Source: JAUILA01 sp964563925
GTDB lineage: Bacteria; Bacteroidota; Bacteroidia; Cytophagales; Cyclobacteriaceae
Direction of reading: 5' to 3'
NCBI GenBank assembly: GCA_964563925.1
Contig: CAZLZD010000009.1
Location: forward strand, 36,220-100,219
Length of the DNA stretch: 64,000 bases
Below the pieces are notes generated by a model. It saw only the letters and a program-made list of their open reading frames with translations. It ran no database searches and was not told the origin of the DNA. Every line of letters begins with the position of its first letter. The first letter of the stretch is position 1. This document shows, piece after piece, positions 60,099 through 64,000 of the stretch. A program made the translations under genes and the position numbers.

Positions 60099-61373
60099 CT
60101 AGAAATTCGGACCCGGGAAATAGGCCGTCTCACCCAGCTCTTCCTCAATACGAAGAAGCTGGTTGTATTTAGCCATACGGTCTGATCGTGAGGCAGAACC
60201 GGTTTTTATTTGTCCGGTGTTCAGCGCCACCGCCAGGTCGGCAATGGTATTATCCTCGGTTTCCCCTGACCGGTGCGACATCACGCTTGTATAACTGTGG
60301 CTTTTGGCCAGGTTAACTGCGTCAATGGTTTCGGTAAGCGAACCGATCTGGTTTACTTTAATGAGTATGGAGTTGGCAATTTCCTTGTCGATACCATCCT
60401 GAAGTCTTTTCACATTGGTAACAAACAGGTCATCACCCACCAGCTGCACCTTGTGTCCGATTTTCTCAGTGAGCTTTTTCCAGCCATCCCAGTCATCCTC
60501 TTCCATACCATCCTCGATCGAGATGATAGGATATTTGTTTACCCAGTCAGCCCAGTAATCAACCATTTCCTCAGAAGAGAGTTTCTTGCCGGTTGAGGCG
60601 AAGTGATACATTTTCGAGGAAGCATCGTAGAATTCGGAAGAAGCGGCATCCATGGCAATGAAAATATCTTCACCTGGTTTGTATCCGGCTTTTTCAATTG
60701 CCATCAATACCACCTCAATGGCTTCCTGGTTGGAAGTGATATTTGGCGCAAATCCTCCTTCATCTCCCACGTTTGTAGACAAGCCTTTGTCAGAAAGGAC
60801 CTTCTTCAAATGATGGAATACCTCGGTACCCATGCGTAATGAATCGGAGAATGTATCAGCATTTACCGGCATTACCATGAATTCCTGGAAGTCGATGGCA
60901 TTATCGGCATGACTTCCGCCATTCAGGATATTCATCATTGGGACCGGAAGCGTATTGGCATTGACACCGCCGATATAACGATACAACGACTGACCGGCTG
61001 TTTTCGCTGCCGCCTTGGCGATGGCCAGTGAGGTACCCAGGATCGCATTGGCGCCAATCTTGGCTTTATTCTCCGTGCCATCCACTTCGATCATAATCTT
61101 GTCGAGAAGATTCTGGTCAAAAACAGGAAACCCGACCAGTTCGGATGCCAGGATATCGTTCACATTTTCCACCGCCTTCAGCACGCCCTTGCCCATGTAC
61201 ACGGATTTATCTCCGTCCCTGAGTTCGACGGCTTCGTGCTTTCCGGTTGAAGCCCCGGAGGGTACAGCTGCACGTCCGAGAATACCGTGTTCGGTGATCA
61301 CGTCAACTTCGACGGTGGGATTGCCCCGGCTGTCTAAGATCTGACGGGCATGTATATGTTCAATTAGGCTCAT
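60099..61373 (-). CDS. eno: Enolase
   Basis: A 424-residue enolase: ARQILDSRGNPTVEVDV, GASTGKHEAVELRDG, GGSHADNAIDFQEFMVMP, SIEDGMEEDDWDGWKKLTE, QLVGDDLFVTNVKRLQDG and VMSHRSGETEDNTIADLAVAL. It interconverts 2-phosphoglycerate and phosphoenolpyruvate in glycolysis. The ATG overlaps the carA stop (TAATG), so the two are translated together. A structured 3' UTR follows. Confidence 0.98.
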   Translation of the reverse strand: MSLIEHIHARQILDSRGNPTVEVDVITEHGILGRAAVPSGASTGKHEAVELRDGDKSVYMGKGVLKAVENVNDILASELVGFPVFDQNLLDKIMIEVDGTENKAKIGANAILGTSLAIAKAAAKTAGQSLYRYIGGVNANTLPVPMMNILNGGSHADNAIDFQEFMVMPVNADTFSDSLRMGTEVFHHLKKVLSDKGLSTNVGDEGGFAPNITSNQEAIEVVLMAIEKAGYKPGEDIFIAMDAASSEFYDASSKMYHFASTGKKLSSEEMVDYWADWVNKYPIISIEDGMEEDDWDGWKKLTEKIGHKVQLVGDDLFVTNVKRLQDGIDKEIANSILIKVNQIGSLTETIDAVNLAKSHSYTSVMSHRSGETEDNTIADLAVALNTGQIKTGSASRSDRMAKYNQLLRIEEELGETAYFPGPNF

Positions 61374-62485
61374 TATTTCGTCTGTTTTGTAGTTTTCATT
61401 AATTCAATAAACTCGTCGAATAAGTAACGCGAGTCATGGGGACCGGGGGAAGATTCAGGGTGGTACTGGACTGAAAATGCCTTTTTGTCCTTGATGCGTA
61501 TTCCTGCGATGGTGTCGTCATTCAGGTGACGGTGGGTGGAAACCACGACCTTGGATTTTTCAATGTCTTCTGCCGAAACCACAAATCCGTGATTCTGGGA
61601 AGTAATTTCACTTTTCCCTGTGACCAGGTTCTTTACAGGGTGATTCAGCCCCCGGTGTCCATGGTGCATCTTATAGGTGGAGATGCCGGCAGCCTCAGCC
61701 AGTATCTGATGGCCAAGGCAGATTCCGAAGACCGGGTCATCCATTTCCAGGATAGCCTTAACCGTATCCACGGCGTAGTCCATTACGGCAGGGTCGCCCG
61801 GTCCGTTGGAGATAAAATAGCCATCGGGGTTCCAGTTCTTCATTTCTTCGAAGGTAGTCTTGGCGGGGAATACCTTGCAGTAGCAGCCACGTCCTACCAG
61901 GTTCTTCAGAATGCTGGTTTTGATACCGAGGTCAAGAACTGCCACTCGGTATTCAGCGTCTTCGTTACCTACGAAATAGGGCTCCTTAGTGGAAACCTGG
62001 GTCGATAATTCCAGTCCCTTCATAGAGGGCACTTTATCCAGCTCAGCCTGAAGTTCGTCGGGATTCAGTTCTGAAGAGATAATGGCATTCATTGCCCCTT
62101 TGCTGCGGATATGGCGGACCAGCCGCCGGGTATCCACATCCGCGATGCCCACCACCCCGTGTTTTTCAAGGTAGCTTTGCAGGCTCTCGCTGGCTGTAAG
62201 GCGGCTGAAGGTATAGGAATAGTCATTGACTACGATTCCCTTAATTTTCGGGGTTTCAGATTCCTGTTCTTCATCCAGTACGCCATAGTTGCCTATGTGA
62301 CTGGTGGTGTTAATAATTATTTGCCCGTAATAAGAAGGGTCGGTGTAAATCTCCTGGTATCCGGTCATGCCGGTATTGAAGCAAATCTCTCCTCCGGAGG
62401 TTCCCTTCTTTCCGATAGCAGTTCCTTCAAGCAGTAATCCGTCTTCAAGCAAAAGGTAGGCTTTTTCCTTTTTTTCCTGTTTCAT
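61373..62485 (-). CDS. carA: Carbamoyl-phosphate synthase small subunit
   Basis: A 370-residue glutaminase subunit: CFNTGMTGYQEIYTDPSYYGQIIINTTSHIGNYG in the N-terminal domain, the class I amidotransferase FGICLGHQILAEAAG (catalytic Cys) and QYHPESSPGPHDSRYLF (His-Glu) at the end. It supplies ammonia from glutamine to CarB for arginine and pyrimidine synthesis. It lies between the rplQ terminator and eno; its stop overlaps the eno ATG. carB is elsewhere. Confidence 0.97.
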   Translation of the reverse strand: MKQEKKEKAYLLLEDGLLLEGTAIGKKGTSGGEICFNTGMTGYQEIYTDPSYYGQIIINTTSHIGNYGVLDEEQESETPKIKGIVVNDYSYTFSRLTASESLQSYLEKHGVVGIADVDTRRLVRHIRSKGAMNAIISSELNPDELQAELDKVPSMKGLELSTQVSTKEPYFVGNEDAEYRVAVLDLGIKTSILKNLVGRGCYCKVFPAKTTFEEMKNWNPDGYFISNGPGDPAVMDYAVDTVKAILEMDDPVFGICLGHQILAEAAGISTYKMHHGHRGLNHPVKNLVTGKSEITSQNHGFVVSAEDIEKSKVVVSTHRHLNDDTIAGIRIKDKKAFSVQYHPESSPGPHDSRYLFDEFIELMKTTKQTK

Positions 62486-62549
62486 GCAGTGGTTTGGTTA
62501 TTAGATATGAACATTAAATGTAGGGACTGTCTACTATTCGGGATACAAA

Positions 62550-62585
62550 AATAAAAAAAGGGATTGGAAAAACTCCAATCCCTTT
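62550..62585 (-). terminator. Intrinsic terminator of the rpoA-rplQ operon
   Basis: A 12-bp perfect stem (AAAGGGATTGGA at 62557-62568 with TCCAATCCCTTT at 62574-62585) closes a 5-nt loop and is followed on the minus strand by a T-rich run (TTTTTTTATTTTTG). It lies about 22 bp after the rplQ stop. Confidence 0.88.
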
Positions 62586-62606
62586 CAATTTCTCAAGGAT
62601 AATCAC

Positions 62607-63317
62607 TTATTCCTTCTTGTCTTTATCGTCTGTATCCGCTTCATCCTCACTGGCTTCTGCACTTTCATCCGTTTCAGCCGCAGGTGCCTCTTCAGTTTCT
62701 TCAGTTTCAGTCGCCGTTTCTTCCGCGGTGGTTTCAGCTGAAGCCTGTGCTTCCGCAGATTCCTCCTTCACTTCTTCCGCTGCCTCTGCTGATGCGTCCT
62801 CTGCCTGGGCTTCTGCTGCTTCCGCGGTTTCTTCCGCGGCTGCTGCCTTAGCTTCTTCCTTCTTAGGTTGTGCGCTTTCAGCCTGTGCATCCGATTTCTT
62901 ACCGCCGCCGCGACGTGACCTGCGTGTTTTCTTGGCCGGCTTAGACTCGAGCATCAGCTCATTGTAGTCTACCAGTTCGATAATACACATGTCAGCATTG
63001 TCACCCAGCCTGTTACCAGTCTTGAGGATACGGGTATATCCACCCGGACGATCAGCGATCTTCTGGGCTACCTCATCAAAGAGGGTCTGTACTGACTCCT
63101 TGTCGTTAAGGTAGGAGAATACCACCCTGCGAGAGTGTGTGGTGTCGTCCTTTGCTTTCGTCAGCAATGGCTCCACATACTTCCGAAGCGCCTTTGCCTT
63201 GGCAACGGTTGTGGTGATCCGCTTGTTCACGATCAGCGAAGAGGCCATATTGGACAGCATCGCCTTCCTGTGAGGAGCGGTTCGGCTTAAATGATTTATT
63301 TTCTTCCCGTGTCTCAT
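62607..63317 (-). CDS. rplQ: Ribosomal protein L17 with long acidic C-terminal tail
   Basis: Residues 1-140 are standard L17 (MRHGKKINHLSRTAPHRKAMLSNMASSLI...RPGGYTRILKTGNRLGDNADMCIIELVDYNE). A basic bridge (KPAKKTRRSRRGGGKKS) leads into a tail of about 90 residues rich in Ala, Glu and Thr. Bacterial L17 is often 115-130 residues, while Bacteroidota members are often longer; this tail is at the long end. L17 sits near the peptide exit tunnel. It follows rpoA by 5 bp, with a strong terminator after it. Confidence 0.95.
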   Translation of the reverse strand: MRHGKKINHLSRTAPHRKAMLSNMASSLIVNKRITTTVAKAKALRKYVEPLLTKAKDDTTHSRRVVFSYLNDKESVQTLFDEVAQKIADRPGGYTRILKTGNRLGDNADMCIIELVDYNELMLESKPAKKTRRSRRGGGKKSDAQAESAQPKKEEAKAAAAEETAEAAEAQAEDASAEAAEEVKEESAEAQASAETTAEETATETEETEEAPAAETDESAEASEDEADTDDKDKKE

Positions 63318-63322
63318 GATTC

Positions 63323-64000
63323 TTATTCTTCTTCGAGTTTATATTTGGACAGGTCCATACCGAAGGTAAGGTTCTTGTCCTGTACAAGCTGCTCAAGTTC
63401 AGCAAGTGATTTCTTTCCAAAATTCCGGAATTTCATCATATCCGAAATCTCCAGCTTTACCAGGTCTCCCAGGGTCTTCACATCGGCTGCCTTGAGGCAG
63501 TTGTAAGCCCTGACCGAAAGGTCCAGGTCGTTCAGAGGTGTTTTCAACAGCTTGCGCATGTGCAGCATCTCTTCGTCCACCTGCTCGATCTCTCCACCTT
63601 TTTCAGGCTCAAGTTCGATTGACTTGTCTGAGAACAGCATGAAGTGCTGAATCAGGATATGGGCAGCACCCTCAAGGGCTTTCTCAGGATGGATCGACCC
63701 GTCCGTTTCAATATCAAGCAGCAACTGTTCGTAGTCAGTCTTCTGTTCCACACGAGTATTCTCCACGCTGAACTTTACATTTTTGATCGGTGTAAAGATC
63801 GCATCGATCGGAATGTATCCGAAAACCTGCTCCGAAGGCTTATTCTCTTCGGCCGGAAGATATCCGCGTCCTTTGTCAATGGTAAGTTCGATTTCCAGAT
63901 CCACTGATTCGTCAAGATTGCAGATCACCAGATCAGGATTAAGGACGACCTCTTTAGCCACGGATGAGCCGGTTGAAGCGCCGGAAACCAAAGAGCTTGG
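63323..64000 (-). CDS. rpoA: RNA polymerase alpha subunit, C-terminal part
   Basis: The frame is open to the right edge; about 225 residues are present, covering the last third of the N-terminal domain and the full C-terminal domain (LLKTPLNDLDLSVRAYNCLKAADVKTLGDLVKLEISDMMKFRNFGKKSLAELEQLV). This domain contacts UP elements and activators. The gene's 5' end and the rest of the ribosomal protein operon lie beyond the window. Operon partner rplQ starts 5 bp after its stop. Confidence 0.97.
   Translation of the reverse strand, partial: PSSLVSGASTGSSVAKEVVLNPDLVICNLDESVDLEIELTIDKGRGYLPAEENKPSEQVFGYIPIDAIFTPIKNVKFSVENTRVEQKTDYEQLLLDIETDGSIHPEKALEGAAHILIQHFMLFSDKSIELEPEKGGEIEQVDEEMLHMRKLLKTPLNDLDLSVRAYNCLKAADVKTLGDLVKLEISDMMKFRNFGKKSLAELEQLVQDKNLTFGMDLSKYKLEEE

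Noticed and set aside
59901..60185. 94-codon plus-strand frame downstream of eno
   Set aside because: No family similarity; the region folds into RNA hairpins on the minus strand and lies between the eno stop and its terminator.
62617..62967. Ser-rich 116-codon plus-strand frame at the rplQ tail
   Set aside because: It is the complement of the Ala/Glu-rich L17 tail; low-complexity sequence gives an artificial open frame.
1..64000. CRISPR arrays, insertion sequences, rRNA or tRNA genes
   Set aside because: No regular spaced repeats, transposase motifs or RNA signatures were found by eye on either strand.

Overview
The window is about 64 kb of a Bacteroidota chromosome at roughly 50% GC. Family-level markers are a SusC/RagA TonB-dependent receptor, two secreted proteins with type IX secretion (T9SS) C-terminal sorting domains, a GH97 glycosidase, a Bacteroidota-type LptD, and promoters of the TTTG-N17-TAnnTTTG class. 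The block rpoA-rplQ-carA-eno-divIC, and the pairing of amidase with an MCE protein, suggest the Cytophagales side of the phylum; this placement is inference from gene order. A run of 10 N at 53240-53249 marks a scaffold gap. No rRNA, tRNA, CRISPR array or insertion sequence was seen. No gene-free stretch exceeds 300 bases.

Layout. 1-3811: SusC fragment and a T9SS-exported cyanophycinase. 4088-7206: FAD reductase plus membrane iron-sulfur protein. 7306-15650: envelope and stress genes (a degenerate L,D-transpeptidase, FloA/NfeD, WG-repeat protein, persulfide dioxygenase-rhodanese, SDR, small membrane protein, lipase). 15702-24341: GH97, gcvT, comB, mazG-like, dtd, IscA-like, and the WD40-DivIVA-folB operon, ending with a phosphopantetheinyl transferase. 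24344-37868: an accessory island (below). 37788-47915: SirB1-like protein, carboxyltransferase, MCE protein, amidase, LptD, lysS and proline dehydrogenase. 47995-52682: aromatic amino-acid operon pheA-aroF-aroB, a small antisense membrane peptide, and aroA. 52665-59859: metal-receptor-like protein, YfiR-like protein, M42 peptidase, pccB, ppx, Ldh-type dehydrogenase, a beta-barrel protein and DivIC. 60099-64000: eno, carA, rplQ and rpoA (cut by the right edge).

The most unusual part is the island. A minus-strand operon (29574 to 24848) begins with two tiny paralogous secreted peptides that share a C-x6-C core (IC-x-GSG-xx-C) and a PG-xx-II-x-EE tail. It continues, with short gaps or overlaps, into a membrane-anchored beta-propeller-like protein, a MauE/DoxX-like membrane protein and an RND transporter. 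A strong hairpin separates the peptide genes from the machinery genes. An AraC-family regulator diverges from the peptide operon. Further on lie a lipoprotein membrane-fusion protein and a second RND-topology protein that lacks the usual charged proton-relay residue, read divergently from start codons about 10 bp apart. The arrangement resembles the NVEALA-peptide/6-bladed-propeller loci of Bacteroides, but these peptides lack the NVEALA motif. I propose a peptide secretion or signalling system of unknown function; the function is inference.

Elsewhere, recurring themes are degenerate catalytic motifs (L,D-transpeptidase, IscA-like, first rhodanese domain), tight gene packing with convergent 3' overlaps, and a structured 3' untranslated region after eno.
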